Translations under genes and position numbers: made by a program
Source of the DNA: Sphingopyxis sp. FD7
GTDB taxonomy: Bacteria > Pseudomonadota > Alphaproteobacteria > Sphingomonadales > Sphingomonadaceae
Direction of reading: 5' to 3'
DNA: 64,000 nucleotides
NCBI RefSeq assembly: GCF_003609835.1
Contig: NZ_AP017898.1
Location: 682,001-746,000 of the forward strand
Notes under the pieces: generated by a model
Told to the model about the DNA's origin: nothing
The model's input: the letters and a program-made list of their open reading frames with translations, nothing else
The model's database searches: none
Shown: positions 29,637 to 39,495 of the stretch, one piece after another
Layout of the letters: every line of letters begins with the position of its first letter
Numbering within the stretch: the first letter of the stretch is position 1

Positions 29637-30268
29637 CGCCGCAGCCGTGGATGCCGGGTGACGGCGGCGCGGCGGACAAGCGCCACGCGCCGGCGACCTT
29701 GCGCAACCGCGACGCGATAACCGCGGTGCTCGCCGACTGGCTGCCCGCGTCGGGCACGGTGCTGGAGGTCGCCAGCGGGTCGGGCGAACATGCGGTTCAT
29801 TTCGCCGCCGCCTTTCCGCACCTCGACTGGCAGCCGAGCGACCCCGACCCCGCCGGGCTGACCTCGATCGCCGCCTGGCGCGCCGAGGCGGGGCTCGCCA
29901 ACCTCGCGCCGCCGCTCGCGCTCGATGCGGCGGCGCCCGACTGGCCGACGGGCCACGCCGACGCGATCCTCTGCATCAACATGGTGCATATCAGCCCGTG
30001 GAACGCGACGCTCGGCCTGTTCGCGGGCGCGGCGCGGCTGCTTGCACCCGGCGCGCCGCTGATCCTTTACGGCGCCTTTGTCGAGCCGGGCGTGCCGACC
30101 GCGGCGAGCAACCTCGACTTTGACGCCAATCTGCGCGCGCGCGATCCGGCGTGGGGGCTGCGCGACACCGATGCGGTCAAGGCGGCCGCCGCCGCCGCCG
30201 GACTGGCTTTCGCCGAACGCCGCGCGATGCCCGCGAATAATCTGATGCTGCTGTTCCGCCGCACCTGA
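29633..30268 (+). CDS. DUF938 SAM-dependent methyltransferase-like protein
   Basis: Class I methyltransferase-fold protein of 211 aa, related to DUF938/METTL26. The N-terminal [16 protein letters not shown] and motif [23 protein letters not shown] are typical, followed by [20 protein letters not shown] and [17 protein letters not shown] 29633 is chosen because it overlaps the ABA4-like stop as GTGA, and the conserved N-terminus starts a few codons later. Substrate unknown. Confidence 0.82.
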   Translation: MTPQPWMPGDGGAADKRHAPATLRNRDAITAVLADWLPASGTVLEVASGSGEHAVHFAAAFPHLDWQPSDPDPAGLTSIAAWRAEAGLANLAPPLALDAAAPDWPTGHADAILCINMVHISPWNATLGLFAGAARLLAPGAPLILYGAFVEPGVPTAASNLDFDANLRARDPAWGLRDTDAVKAAAAAAGLAFAERRAMPANNLMLLFRRT

Positions 30269-30370
30269 CGGACCTGACAGGGTAGGGGATCGACGCTTTA
30301 CCTTGCGGGCGGAACCGTTAGCCTTCTCACCAACTGCGCGCAAAAGACGCGATTCGAGGAGAGAGAGGCG

Positions 30371-31930
30371 ATGGGCCGGGACGTTTCGGACCTGTTCACA
30401 TTCGACGAGTTCCTGACCCATTGGGCCGCCGAGCGCCCCGAGCGCGTCGCGATGCGCGAAGAGGATCGTGTCTACAGCTATGCCCAGCTCGACGACCTGA
30501 CCGCGCGCGCCGCGTCCGCGCTGATCGCGGCGGGGCTGAAAAAGGGCGACCGCATCGCGTGGATCGGCAAGAACAGCGACCTTTATTTTACCCTCTTCTA
30601 TGGTGCCGCGCGCGCGGGCATCGTGATGGCGCCGATCGGCTGGCGCCTGTCGCCCGCCGAGTGGGCGTTCATCGTCAACGATACGCAGGCGAAGATGGTC
30701 TTCGCCGGGCCGGGTTTCGACGGGCTTGCCGATCAGCTCGCCGACAAGCTCCGGAACGATCCGAAGATTGTCGGTGCGGCGGATGCCTGGGCGATGATTG
30801 AGGGCGCCGAGCGTGCGCCCTTCGAGCCCTCTGCGGTCGACGACGCCGTGCTCCAGCTTTATACGTCGGGCACCACGGGCAACCCCAAGGGCGCGGTGCT
30901 TTCCAACCGCAACCTGTTCGCGCTGCGCAAACATTCGAGCACGCTCGACATGCCCTATACCAAATGGGACGATGACGAGGCGGTGCTGGTGGCGATGCCC
31001 TGCGCGCATATCGGCGGCACCGGGCTCGGCATCATGGCGCTCGCGGCGGGGCTTCCGGGGATCGTCCTTGCCGAGTTCAACCCCGACGGCGTGTTCGACG
31101 CGGTCGAGCAATATGGCGTGACGCGATTCTTCATGGTGCCCGCGGCGCTCCAGATGCTGCTGATGCATCCGCGCTGCGCCAGCGTCGATTTCAGCCGCCT
31201 CAAATATATTCTCTATGGCGCCGCGCCGATCCCGCTCGAACTGCTGCGCCAGTGCATCCAGATGTTCGGCGCGCAGTTCATCCAGGCCTATGGCATGACC
31301 GAAACCACCGGCACCATCTCGATGCTGCCGCCCGAGGACCATGATCCGGCGGGCAACAAAAGGATGCGCTCGGCGGGCAAGGCGCTGCCCGGCGTCGAGA
31401 TCCGCATCGTCGACGCCGACGGCAATCCCGTGCCGACGGGCGAAGTGGGTGAGGTCGTCACCCGCTCGTCGAACAATATGCTGGGCTATTGGAACCTGCC
31501 CGACGCCACCGCGCGGACGCTGACCGATGACGGCTGGATCCGCACCGGCGACGCCGGTTATCTCGACGAGGACGGCTATCTGTATATCCACGACCGGATG
31601 AAGGACATGATCATCACCGGCGGCGAAAATGTCTATCCGGCCGAGGTCGAAAGCGCGATCTTCGGCCACCCCGCGGTGCAGGAGGTCGCGGTCATCGGCA
31701 TTCCCGACGCGAAATGGGGCGAGACGGTAAAGGCGGTTGTCGTCGCCAAGCCAGGCGCCAGCATCGACGAAGCCGACATCATCGCCTGGGCGCGCGAGCG
31801 CATCGCGCCCTTCAAATGCCCGCGCAGCGTCGATGTGATCGACGCGTTGCCGCGCAACGCCAGCGGCAAGATTTTGCGCAAGGATCTGCGCGCGCCCTAT
31901 TGGGAAGGCTATGAGCGGATGGTGAATTGA
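30371..31930 (+). CDS. Fatty acyl-CoA synthetase (AMP-forming)
   Basis: ANL-superfamily ligase of 519 aa that activates a carboxylic acid with ATP and CoA. The ATP loop YTSGTTGNPKG is at residues 164-174, YGMTETTGTISML is motif II and the hinge region has TGDAGYLDEDGYLYIHDRMKD. The catalytic C-terminal lysine lies in NASGKILRKDL. It has a good ribosome binding site (GAGGAGAGAGAGG). It is closely similar in layout to the ligase at 49123, including the ending RAPYWEG, but carries no TTAG-N4-CTAA operator. Chain-length preference cannot be read. Confidence 0.9.
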   Translation: MGRDVSDLFTFDEFLTHWAAERPERVAMREEDRVYSYAQLDDLTARAASALIAAGLKKGDRIAWIGKNSDLYFTLFYGAARAGIVMAPIGWRLSPAEWAFIVNDTQAKMVFAGPGFDGLADQLADKLRNDPKIVGAADAWAMIEGAERAPFEPSAVDDAVLQLYTSGTTGNPKGAVLSNRNLFALRKHSSTLDMPYTKWDDDEAVLVAMPCAHIGGTGLGIMALAAGLPGIVLAEFNPDGVFDAVEQYGVTRFFMVPAALQMLLMHPRCASVDFSRLKYILYGAAPIPLELLRQCIQMFGAQFIQAYGMTETTGTISMLPPEDHDPAGNKRMRSAGKALPGVEIRIVDADGNPVPTGEVGEVVTRSSNNMLGYWNLPDATARTLTDDGWIRTGDAGYLDEDGYLYIHDRMKDMIITGGENVYPAEVESAIFGHPAVQEVAVIGIPDAKWGETVKAVVVAKPGASIDEADIIAWARERIAPFKCPRSVDVIDALPRNASGKILRKDLRAPYWEGYERMVN

Positions 31931-31969
31931 GGGGTGGCAGAGGGGGCGGTTTTTGACCGATCGTTGCCG

Positions 31970-32053
31970 TACCCCGGCGAAAGCCGGGGTCCAGAGCGGG
32001 ATGAGCCAACGCCCGCTCCTGGGCGCCCTGGACCCCGGCTTTTGCCGGGGTAC
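31970..32053. repeat. REP/BIME-like paired hairpins
   Basis: GTACCCCGGCGAAAGCCGGG at the left is mirrored by a right arm with GCTTTTGCCGGGGTAC. Each arm is itself a hairpin (CCCCGGC with GCCGGGG). It lies between convergent genes and probably ends transcription from both sides. Confidence 0.8.
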
Positions 32054-32255
32054 AACAATATGGCGAACGTCCCCTCCCCACCCCAAAGCGGCCGAACCAT
32101 ACCAGTCGTGCCCGACGCGCCGCTTCGTGAGAATATGAAAGCCAGCCCTGCGGTCGCCGCATAACATCGGCCCGACATACGGCCTTTCACGCGACCCATA
32201 CCCCCGAAGGGCCGGTGCGTTTTCCTCGTTGGCATTGCCATGCGCGGGGGGCACG

Positions 32256-32287
32256 AAGGGCTTCATCCGCAAGGGTGGAGCCCTTTT
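32256..32287 (+). terminator. Possible terminator hairpin
   Basis: AAGGGCT at 32256-32262 pairs with AGCCCTT at 32279-32285, followed by TT. The loop is long (16 bases) and the T-tract short, so this is a weak candidate. Confidence 0.3.
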
Positions 32288-32289
32288 CG

Positions 32290-32910
32290 TCAGGTGGCCG
32301 CCTGACGCGCGCGTGCGCGTCGGAACCCATCGCGCGCCATGCAGCGCCCAAGCCATGCTTTGGTCGCCCCGCCCAGCACATCGTCGGCGCCCAGCGTCGT
32401 CGCAAGAAAGGCGGCATAGCCGATCGCAATGTCGGCGATGGTGAAGCGCCCCGCGACGAGCCATTCGCGCCCGTCGGCGAGCGCCGCCTCGATGCTTTTG
32501 GCGCGCCCGCCGAAAAACGCCTTATAGTCCTCGACGGCCTGGGCCAGTCGCCGCTCCTCGGGTTCGACGCGCGTGTAGCGGATCATGATCGCGAGCGGGA
32601 AGGTCAGCGTCGCGTCGCTGCGGTGCAGCCAGTTGCGATAATCCCAGTAATCGGCTTCGTCGCGGCGCACCTCGAGCGGCGTCCCCTCGGCGATGCGTTC
32701 GCAGATCGCCGCCGATTCGGTCATCAGCCGACCATCTTCCACCCAGCCGGGCACGGTCATCAACGGGTTCACCGCGCGATAATCGGGCTCGAACGCGCGT
32801 GGCGGAAACCGCAGCAGCTTGAGGTCGACGTCGATCGCCGCCTCTTCGACCGCCCACAGGCAGCGCAGCGAGCGGGCATCGGGGCAGTGATACAATGTGG
32901 GTGGCGTCAT
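32290..32910 (-). CDS. Glutathione S-transferase family protein
   Basis: 206-aa protein with a thioredoxin-like N-terminal domain (TLYHCPDARSLRCLWAVEEA, then NPLMTVPGWVEDGRLMTESAAICERIAE, with the glutathione-binding ES pair). A helical C-terminal domain follows (AGRFTIADIAIGYAAFLA). Ser or Cys near residue 11-13 could be catalytic. The start at 32910 overlaps the stop of the upstream transporter gene by four bases, so the two form a minus-strand operon. Substrate unknown. Confidence 0.85.
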   Translation of the reverse strand: MTPPTLYHCPDARSLRCLWAVEEAAIDVDLKLLRFPPRAFEPDYRAVNPLMTVPGWVEDGRLMTESAAICERIAEGTPLEVRRDEADYWDYRNWLHRSDATLTFPLAIMIRYTRVEPEERRLAQAVEDYKAFFGGRAKSIEAALADGREWLVAGRFTIADIAIGYAAFLATTLGADDVLGGATKAWLGRCMARDGFRRARARQAAT

Positions 32911-33866
32911 GCGGCAACCTCCTTCGGACGCTCGATATGGCGGCGATGCTCGCGCCAGGCGATGAACAGCCCCGATGCGACGATCAGCGGCGCACCGATC
33001 CAGGTCGTGTCGGCGGGTAGCGTGCCGAAGAACCACCAGCCCGCGGCGATCGACCAGAGCAGGCTGGAATAGTCCATCGGGATCACAACCGACACGGGAG
33101 CAAGGCGCAGCGCGCCGGTCAGCGCCATCTGCACGACTGCGCCGAGGAAGCCGAGTCCGATCAGCAGCAGCCATTCGCGCGCGTCGTGCGGCGTAATGAC
33201 AAAGGGCAGCGCGAGGCCGAGCGGGATCATCGACAGCAGGCTGAACCAGAAAACGATCGTCGCGGCATTTTCGGTGCGGCCGAGGTCGCGCACGGCGATG
33301 GTTATGAGCGCGGTCATGATCGCGCCGCCGACCGCGACGAGGGTGCCGAGGCCATGGTCACCGCCGAAGCCGCCTGCGAAACTCGCGAGGGGGTCGAGCA
33401 CGAGCAGTACGCCGACAAAGCCGACGATCACCGCCCCCCATCTTTGCCATCCGGTCGCCTCGCCGAGCAGCAGCGCAGCGAAGATGACGGCAAAGATCGG
33501 CACCGACAGGCTGATCGTCGTCGCCTCGGCCATCGGCAGCAGGATCATTCCGCCGAAATTGCACGCCATGCCCGTCAGCCCCATGATCATGCGCCGCATG
33601 TGCGCGCCGATCCGCCGCGTCCTGAGCGACGCGAGCCCGTTCGTCGCCATCACCCAGGCGAGCAGGAAGGGCAGAACAAGCGCCTGCCGCCAGAACAGGC
33701 TTTCGACGATATGCACGCCCGCGGCATCGACATATTTGACGAGCACGAACATCAGCGAAAGGCTGACCATCGCGAGCAGCCGCAGCGCGATTCCCCCAAG
33801 ATAATGTTGCGGCTGGTCAGCGGGCTGGGCAAGGGAAGGGGCGGCGGTCATGGGGCCCAAGCGCAT
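32907..33866 (-). CDS. DMT-superfamily (EamA) transporter
   Basis: Inner membrane protein of 319 aa with about ten helices in two EamA repeats (MVSLSLMFVLVKYVDAAG at the start of the first). Such proteins export metabolites or drugs; the substrate cannot be read. A second in-frame Met five codons later (33851) is an alternative start. It forms a two-gene operon with the GST gene. Confidence 0.82.
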   Translation of the reverse strand: MRLGPMTAAPSLAQPADQPQHYLGGIALRLLAMVSLSLMFVLVKYVDAAGVHIVESLFWRQALVLPFLLAWVMATNGLASLRTRRIGAHMRRMIMGLTGMACNFGGMILLPMAEATTISLSVPIFAVIFAALLLGEATGWQRWGAVIVGFVGVLLVLDPLASFAGGFGGDHGLGTLVAVGGAIMTALITIAVRDLGRTENAATIVFWFSLLSMIPLGLALPFVITPHDAREWLLLIGLGFLGAVVQMALTGALRLAPVSVVIPMDYSSLLWSIAAGWWFFGTLPADTTWIGAPLIVASGLFIAWREHRRHIERPKEVAA

Positions 33867-33955
33867 ATCAGCCCCGCCCGCGCGCGCAAGCCGTCATGCC
33901 CGCGTCATCCCCCTTGCCCCGCTTCGCCAATCGGGCTAGGGGCGCACTCCGGCCT

Positions 33956-34031
33956 AGGGGTATAGCTCAGTTGGTAGAGCATCGGTCTCCAAAACCGAGG
34001 GTCGCGGGTTCGAGTCCTGCTGCCCCTGCCA
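33956..34031 (+). tRNA. tRNA-Trp (anticodon CCA)
   Basis: Acceptor stem AGGGGTA pairs with TGCCCCT. The D-arm is TAGCTCAGTTGGTAGAGC and the anticodon arm has loop CTCCAAA between TCGGT and ACCGA. The T-arm is GCGGGTTCGAGTCCTGC, and the 3' CCA is encoded at 34029-34031. The gene stands alone; no integrase or duplicated tail is seen nearby. Confidence 0.97.
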
Positions 34032-34249
34032 GGTCAATCGGCAAAGCTTCGGGCAAAGGTCGGCCGCCGCGCATCGGCACGGCCGCGCGCGCCGGTGATC
34101 GCTCAATCGAATAAGGCCCATATTCGTGCGCGGTAGCGCTCCGGTCCCGTGCCGGGCTTCTTTCGGCATCCTTCGCGTTTTGCAGATTGGGTGCTTCCTT
34201 CACGCCGCGAGACCGCCTAACCAGACGCTCGGCAACGACAGCGAGCGGC

Positions 34250-35143
34250 ATGACAATCTCTCCAGCCACCCCCACATCGCCGGGTCGCGTCGACCTGCTC
34301 GCGCTCGGTGCCCTGTTCATCGGGCTGGTGTCGGTGACCGGCGGCGCGGCGCTCGCCAAGAGCCTTTTCCCGCTCGTCGGTCCCGCGGGCGCGACCGCGC
34401 TGCGGCTGATCTTCGGTGCGCTCCTCCTGTCGATCGTGCTGCGGCCGTGGCGGCTCGATCTTCGCGGTGGCTGGCGGTCGGTCCTCGTCTATGGCGCCGT
34501 TCTCGGACTGATGAACCTCAGCTTCTATCATGCGCTGGCCTATATCCCGCTGGGCATCGCGATCGCGATCGAGTTCATCGGGCCTTTGGGGGTGGCGGTG
34601 TTCACCTCGCGCCGACGCCGGGATCTCCTGTGGATTGCGATCGCGGTGGCGGGGCTGCTGCTTCTGCTGCCATTGCGCGCAGGCGTCGCCGCGCTCGACT
34701 GGCGCGGCGTCGCGCTCGCGCTGGTCGCGGGCGTCTGCTGGGCGGCCTATATCCTGCTCGGCAAGCGCGCGGGCGTGGAGCATGGCCCCGCCGCCGCCGC
34801 GGCCGGCACGGTCGTCGCGGCGGTGCTGGCTGCGCCAGTCGGGATCGTCGCGGCGGGGACGGCGCTGCTCCAGCCGGAGATTCTGGCGCTTGGCCTCGCG
34901 GTCGGGCTGGTATCGAGCGCCATTCCCTATGGCTTTGAAATGGTCGCGCTGCGCCGTTTGCAACCCAGCAGCTTCGGCACGCTGCTCAGCGCCGAGCCCG
35001 CGGTCGGGGCGTTGATCGGTGTGCTGATGCTGGGTGAGATCCTGTCGGCCGCACAATGGCTGGCGATCGGGCTGATCATGGTGTCGTCGATCGGCGCGGC
35101 GACGGGGGCGAAGGACGATGCCGTTGCTGAACCCGCGCCCTGA
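34250..35143 (+). CDS. EamA-family exporter, RhtA-like
   Basis: Inner membrane protein of 297 aa with ten predicted helices in two EamA repeats. It resembles the threonine/homoserine exporter RhtA in [22 protein letters not shown] and in LSSAEPA-type segment [23 protein letters not shown] 34250 is chosen; an upstream in-frame start at 34187 would add a non-conserved basic leader. It is unrelated in direction to the transporter at 32907. Substrate assignment is tentative. Confidence 0.8.
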   Translation: MTISPATPTSPGRVDLLALGALFIGLVSVTGGAALAKSLFPLVGPAGATALRLIFGALLLSIVLRPWRLDLRGGWRSVLVYGAVLGLMNLSFYHALAYIPLGIAIAIEFIGPLGVAVFTSRRRRDLLWIAIAVAGLLLLLPLRAGVAALDWRGVALALVAGVCWAAYILLGKRAGVEHGPAAAAAGTVVAAVLAAPVGIVAAGTALLQPEILALGLAVGLVSSAIPYGFEMVALRRLQPSSFGTLLSAEPAVGALIGVLMLGEILSAAQWLAIGLIMVSSIGAATGAKDDAVAEPAP

Positions 35144-35188
35144 CGGCAAGGCGGCGGCTTGACGGGCCTTGCCTGAGCTTCGTTCATT

Positions 35189-35215
35189 CTATATAATTAG
35201 AATACTAAGTAATAG
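35189..35215 (+). promoter_or_regulatory. TTAG-N4-CTAA operator, site A
   Basis: TTAGAATACTAA at 35197-35208 lies in a strikingly AT-rich islet (TATATAATTAGAATACTAAG) in an otherwise GC-rich region. It is about 100 bases upstream of the kinase gene at 35312. It matches sites B-E of the proposed MarR regulon. Confidence 0.65.
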
Positions 35216-35311
35216 GATCGACCTGTCGAAAGCGACAGGCTCGGCCCGTCGGGGATTGCAAATGCCGGGATTATCCGAATGGTTTGACCGCATGGGTTGC
35301 GGGATGCAGGC

Positions 35312-36664
35312 ATGAGCGACTTTGCGGAGCGGCTGGCGGCAGCAATGTGGCGATTTGCGGGGAAGGGTGAAGTTTCCGCGCTTTCGCGCCTGTCGGGCGG
35401 CGCCAATATGGAAAGCTGGGCCTTTGAGTGGGTCGCTGGCGGCCGCACCGCGCCCTATGTCCTGCGGCGCGCGCCGTCGGCGGCCTATATGGCCGACCGT
35501 CCCTTTGGCCATGCGGACGAGGCGGCGCTGGTCATCGCCGCGCGCGCGGGCGGGGTGAAAGCTCCCGAGGTGGTCGGCGTGCTGGGCGACGCCGACGGTC
35601 TGGGTTCCGGCTATGTCATGCGCCGCGTGCTGGCGGAGGTGGCGCCCGCGACGATCCTTGCCGACCCGCCGCCGTCGTTGCTCGCCGATCTGGGGCGCGA
35701 ACTGGCGCATATCCACGCCATTCCGCTCGACACGATCCCAGCGGCGATCCCGCACATGGACACTGGCGAGGCGCTCGCGGCGCTCCGGGCGCGCTTCCTG
35801 GACCATGGCGGCGACCGGCCGGTGATCGCGCTGGCGATCAAATGGTGCGAGGAGCATCTGCCCGCGCCCGCCGATCCGGTGCTTGTCCACGGCGATTATC
35901 GCATGGGCAATATCATGGTCGATGCGGACGGACTTGCCGCGGTGCTCGACTGGGAGCTGGCGCATCGCGGCGATGCGCACGAGGATCTGGCGTTCGGCTG
36001 CATGAGCGTGTGGCGGTTCGGCCAGCTCGACCGGCCCGCCTTCGGACTTGGCAGCCTCGACGATTTTTTCGCGGCCTATGAAGCCGCGGGCGGCCGCCCC
36101 GTCGACCGCGAGCGCTTCCGTTTCTGGCTGGTCTATCGCACGCTCTGGTGGGCGCTGGGCTGCCTTCAGATGGGTGAGGCGTGGCGCAGCGGCGCCGACC
36201 GGACGGTCGAGCGCGTCGTCGTCGGGCGACGCACCGCCGAACAGGAACTCGACCTCGTGCGACTGCTGGAGATGGAGGCGCCCGAAGCCGAGCGCGCCCG
36301 CCCGCTTCCGCCATCGCCGCCCGCCGCGCCCGCCCCGACGGGCGAGCCGACGAACCGCGAGATGGTGCAGGCGGTGCGCGACTGGATCGAAGGCGCGATC
36401 AAGCCGCACGCCGCGGGCCATGCCAAGTTCGAGGCGGTGGTGGCAATGAACGCGCTCGGCATCGTGCTGCGCGACCTCGACGCCGGAACGCGCGCCGAGG
36501 ACAAGGCGCTGGCGGATGAGCTGCTGTCGGGCGCCGCGACGCTCGCGCGGCCCGTCTTGCTTGCAAATCTGCGCCGCGCGGTGCTCGACAAATGCGCGGT
36601 CGACAGCCCGAAATATGCCGCGCTCGCGGCGGCGCGCGCCGAATGGGGCGCTGATAAAGAATAA
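35312..36664 (+). CDS. APH-family phosphotransferase with C-terminal DUF6285-like domain
   Basis: Kinase-fold protein of 450 aa of the ACAD10/11 and LvaA type. The catalytic loop HGDYRMGNIMVD (Asp and Asn of the HGDxxxxN motif, near residue 195) and the metal motif VLDWELAHRGDAHEDLA are intact. After a Pro/Ala linker near residue 345, the last 100 residues form a helical domain (VQAVRDWIEGAIKPHAAGHAKFEAVV) that I believe corresponds to DUF6285. ATG 35312 is used. An acyl-CoA dehydrogenase gene follows 12 bases later. In levulinate catabolism such kinases phosphorylate 4-hydroxyacyl-CoA; that role here is inference. Confidence 0.82.
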   Translation: MSDFAERLAAAMWRFAGKGEVSALSRLSGGANMESWAFEWVAGGRTAPYVLRRAPSAAYMADRPFGHADEAALVIAARAGGVKAPEVVGVLGDADGLGSGYVMRRVLAEVAPATILADPPPSLLADLGRELAHIHAIPLDTIPAAIPHMDTGEALAALRARFLDHGGDRPVIALAIKWCEEHLPAPADPVLVHGDYRMGNIMVDADGLAAVLDWELAHRGDAHEDLAFGCMSVWRFGQLDRPAFGLGSLDDFFAAYEAAGGRPVDRERFRFWLVYRTLWWALGCLQMGEAWRSGADRTVERVVVGRRTAEQELDLVRLLEMEAPEAERARPLPPSPPAAPAPTGEPTNREMVQAVRDWIEGAIKPHAAGHAKFEAVVAMNALGIVLRDLDAGTRAEDKALADELLSGAATLARPVLLANLRRAVLDKCAVDSPKYAALAAARAEWGADKE

Positions 36665-36676
36665 GGGAGAGAGACG

Positions 36677-37972
36677 ATGGATTTTGCGGTTCCGGCCGAT
36701 TTGCAGGCCTATCTGGACGAACTCGACGCGTTCATCGATGCCGAGATCAGGCCGCTCGAGCAAGCCGACGACAATATCCGCTTTTTCGACCATCGCCGCG
36801 AACATGCGCGCACCGACTGGGACAATCAGGGCCTGCCGCGGCCCGAATGGGAGGCGCTGCTGAAAGAGGCGACGCGCCGCGCCGATGCCGCGGGGCATTG
36901 GCGCTTTTCGGCGCCGAAGAAATATGGCGGCAGGGACGGATCGAATCTCTGGATGGCGGTGATCCGCGAACATTTCGCCGCCAAGGGGCTGGGGCTGCAC
37001 AACGACTTGCAGAACGAGCACAGCATCGTCGGCAATTTCCCCTTTGTCGAAATGTTCGAGCAGTTTGCGACGAGCGAGGAGCAGAAGGCCGAGTTCATCC
37101 TCGGCGGCTTCGAGGGCAAGCGCCGCACTGCCTTTGGCCTGACCGAACCCGACCATGGCAGCGACGCGACGCATATGGAAACGCGCGCGGTGCGCGAAGC
37201 CCGTGACGGCGTCGACGGCTGGCGCATCAACGGGGCGAAGATGTGGACGACGGGGATGCACGTCGCGACGCATTGCGCGACCTTTTGCCGGACGAGCGGC
37301 GCGGACGGCGATGCACGGGGGATCACCTGCCTGCTCGTTCCCAATCCGTCGCCGGGGCTCAGAATCGAGGAATATCTCTGGACCTTCAACATGCCGACCG
37401 ACCATCCGCGCGTCAGCTTCACCGATGTGTGGGTGCCCGACAGCGCGCGGCTGGGGCCGGAAGGCGGCGGCCTGTCGATCGCGCAGAGCTTCGTTCACCA
37501 GAACCGCATCCGTCAGGCGGCGAGCTCGCTGGGCGCCGCGGTCTATTGTATCGAGGAGAGCGTTCGATACGCGCGGACACGCAAGCCTTTCGGCGAAGCG
37601 CTCGCCCGAAATCAGGCGATCCAGTTCCCGCTCGTCGAGCTGGCGACGCAGGCCGAAATGCTGCGCCTGCTGATCCGCAAGACCGCCTGGGACATGGACA
37701 ACACCCCGCACAAGGAGATCGAGCGCACGCTGTCGGACAAGGTCAGCATGTGCAATTACTGGGCGAACCGCCTCGTCTGCGAAGCCGCCGACCGCGCGAT
37801 GCAGGTCCATGGCGGCATCGGATATTCGCGGCACAAGCCCTTCGAGCATATCTATCGCCACCACCGCCGCTATCGCATCACCGAAGGGGCCGAGGAGATT
37901 CAGATGCGCAAGGTCGCGGCCTATCTCTTCGGCTATCTCGGCCCGCGGCGCGAGACGCTCGGGCGGATCTGA
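36677..37972 (+). CDS. Acyl-CoA dehydrogenase, ACAD10/11-like
   Basis: FAD flavoprotein of 431 aa. FAD/substrate loops are [20 protein letters not shown] and [11 protein letters not shown]. The C-terminal block is [28 protein letters not shown], with the expected catalytic Glu region in [16 protein letters not shown] good GGGAGAGAG ribosome binding site precedes the ATG. The kinase-dehydrogenase pair has the same content as the fused human ACAD10/11 proteins and as lvaA with lvaC. The leuC gene starts 8 bases after its stop, so all three are likely one transcript. Confidence 0.92.
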   Translation: MDFAVPADLQAYLDELDAFIDAEIRPLEQADDNIRFFDHRREHARTDWDNQGLPRPEWEALLKEATRRADAAGHWRFSAPKKYGGRDGSNLWMAVIREHFAAKGLGLHNDLQNEHSIVGNFPFVEMFEQFATSEEQKAEFILGGFEGKRRTAFGLTEPDHGSDATHMETRAVREARDGVDGWRINGAKMWTTGMHVATHCATFCRTSGADGDARGITCLLVPNPSPGLRIEEYLWTFNMPTDHPRVSFTDVWVPDSARLGPEGGGLSIAQSFVHQNRIRQAASSLGAAVYCIEESVRYARTRKPFGEALARNQAIQFPLVELATQAEMLRLLIRKTAWDMDNTPHKEIERTLSDKVSMCNYWANRLVCEAADRAMQVHGGIGYSRHKPFEHIYRHHRRYRITEGAEEIQMRKVAAYLFGYLGPRRETLGRI

Positions 37973-37980
37973 CGCGCGCC

Positions 37981-39399
37981 ATGGCCTTGCCCCGCACGCT
38001 GTACGACAAGATATGGGATGCGCATGCCGTCGCCGAGGATGATGGCGAGACGTTGCTCTATATCGACCTCCACCTGCTGCACGAGGTCACTTCGCCGCAG
38101 GCCTTTGCGGGATTGGATGCGGCCGGGCGCGCGGTGCGGCGCCCCGAACGCGCGCTCGCGCTGTCCGATCATAATGTGCCGACCGTGGGCCAGGCGCTCG
38201 GCCCGGCGGGCGTCGCCGACGCCGAAGCGCGCGCGCAACTGGAGGCGCTGGTCGCCAATACGCGGCGCTTCGGCATCGAAAATGTCCCGATGGGCGATCC
38301 GCGCGGCGGCATCGTTCATGTCGTCGGCCCGGAACAGGGACGATCGCAGCCGGGGATGACGATCGTTTGCGGCGACAGCCACACCTCGACCCACGGCGCC
38401 TTCGGCGCGCTCGCTTTCGGTATCGGGACGTCGGAGGTCGAGCATGTGCTCGCGACGCAGACGATCCGTCAGCGCCGCGCGCGCAACATGCGCGTGACCG
38501 TCGAGGGCGCGCTGGCGCCGCACGTTCAGGCCAAGGATCTGGCGCTTCACCTGCTCGGAACGATCGGCGTCGATGGAGCGGGCGGGCATGTCATCGAATA
38601 TGCGGGCGCGGCGGTGCGCGCGCTGTCGATGGAGGGGCGCATGACGCTGTGCAATCTCAGCATCGAAATGGGCGCGCGCGCCGGCCTGATCGCGCCCGAC
38701 GCCACGACGTTCGCCTATCTGAAGGGCCGCCCGGCGGCACCCGATGGCGCGGCATGGGACGCGGCGGTCGCGCGCTGGCAGGCGCTCGCGAGCGACAAGG
38801 ACGCCATGTTCGATCGCGAAATGCGGATCGACGCGCGCGACGTCCGGCCAATGGTGAGCTGGGGCACCAATCCGTCGCAGGTCGTGCCGATCGACGGGCG
38901 CGTCCCCGACCCGGCGGCGCTCGGCAGCGCCGACGCCCGCGCGGCGGCGGCGCGCGCGCTGACCTATATGGACCTAGAACCGGGAAGCCCCATCGCCGGA
39001 CAGCGGCTCGACCGGGTGTTTATCGGCAGCTGCACGAACAGCCGGATCGAGGATCTGCGCGCTGCTGCGGCGGTGGTGCGCGGCCGCCGCGTCGCGCCGC
39101 ACGTTCACGCGATGGTCGTCCCCGGATCGGGGCTGGTCAAGCGGCAGGCGGAGGCCGAGGGCATCGCCGCCACATTGCGCGACGCGGGGTTCGACTGGCG
39201 CGAACCCGGCTGTTCGATGTGCGTCGGCATGAATGCCGACCGGCTTGCGCCCGGCGAACGTTGCGCCGCGACGTCGAACCGCAATTTTGAAAATAGGCAG
39301 GGGCGCGGCGGGCGGACGCACCTGATGAGCCCGGCGCTGGCCGCGGCCAGCGCCATCGCGGGCGCCATCGCCTCGCCCGATATGCTGGCGGGGCCATGA
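37981..39399 (+). CDS. leuC: 3-isopropylmalate dehydratase large subunit (LeuC)
   Basis: Aconitase-family large subunit of 472 aa. Iron-sulfur ligands are visible in [12 protein letters not shown] and in the CSMC pair of [43 protein letters not shown] motifs and [18 protein letters not shown] follow the proteobacterial LeuC pattern closely. It sits behind an acyl-CoA dehydrogenase rather than with leuA or leuB. Its small subunit lies convergently 96 bases away on the other strand. It may be a second copy with a catabolic role or the relocated biosynthetic gene; the window cannot decide. Confidence 0.9.
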   Translation: MALPRTLYDKIWDAHAVAEDDGETLLYIDLHLLHEVTSPQAFAGLDAAGRAVRRPERALALSDHNVPTVGQALGPAGVADAEARAQLEALVANTRRFGIENVPMGDPRGGIVHVVGPEQGRSQPGMTIVCGDSHTSTHGAFGALAFGIGTSEVEHVLATQTIRQRRARNMRVTVEGALAPHVQAKDLALHLLGTIGVDGAGGHVIEYAGAAVRALSMEGRMTLCNLSIEMGARAGLIAPDATTFAYLKGRPAAPDGAAWDAAVARWQALASDKDAMFDREMRIDARDVRPMVSWGTNPSQVVPIDGRVPDPAALGSADARAAAARALTYMDLEPGSPIAGQRLDRVFIGSCTNSRIEDLRAAAAVVRGRRVAPHVHAMVVPGSGLVKRQAEAEGIAATLRDAGFDWREPGCSMCVGMNADRLAPGERCAATSNRNFENRQGRGGRTHLMSPALAAASAIAGAIASPDMLAGP

Positions 39400-39415
39400 C
39401 CGGTTTCTCTTATAT

Positions 39416-39493
39416 CGTCATTCCGGCGAAGGCCGGAATCTCGTCCTTGCTTTTTTACGCACCGGCGAGATTCCGGCCTTCGCCGGAATGACG
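39416..39493. repeat. REP-like inverted repeat between leuC and leuD
   Basis: CGTCATTCCGGCGAAGGCCG on the left is mirrored by CGGCCTTCGCCGGAATGACG on the right, around a spacer with CTTGCTTTTTTACG. It lies between convergent genes and should act as a two-way terminator. Confidence 0.85.
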
Positions 39494-39495
39494 AT

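Larger units (their letters stand above)
31931..32289. other. Gene-free stretch with a palindrome
   Basis: 359 bases between the convergent acyl-CoA synthetase and GST genes. It holds the inverted repeat at 31970-32053 and a terminator-like hairpin at 32256-32287. Short frames translate to PAKAGVQ- and PGESRGPE-like peptides, which are the usual translations of such repeats and not proteins. The middle part (32060-32240) shows nothing I recognise. Confidence 0.6.

Noticed and set aside
31934..32164. Small open frame of 76 codons
   Set aside because: It lies over the palindrome, and its peptide has the PGESRGPE pattern that such repeats always give. No ribosome binding site supports it.
29507..32464. 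985-codon open frame on the minus strand
   Set aside because: It runs antisense through an ABA4-like gene, a methyltransferase and an acyl-CoA ligase that all have clear motifs and ribosome binding sites. Its own product is Arg/Asp/His-rich without domains, as expected from a high-GC shadow frame.
33956..34031. tRNA-Trp as an integration site
   Set aside because: No integrase and no repeated tRNA tail occur in the following 16 kb, and base composition does not change.
35189..37864. 891-codon open frame on the minus strand
   Set aside because: Antisense to the kinase and acyl-CoA dehydrogenase genes, which are supported by motifs. It has no domain and no plausible start site.
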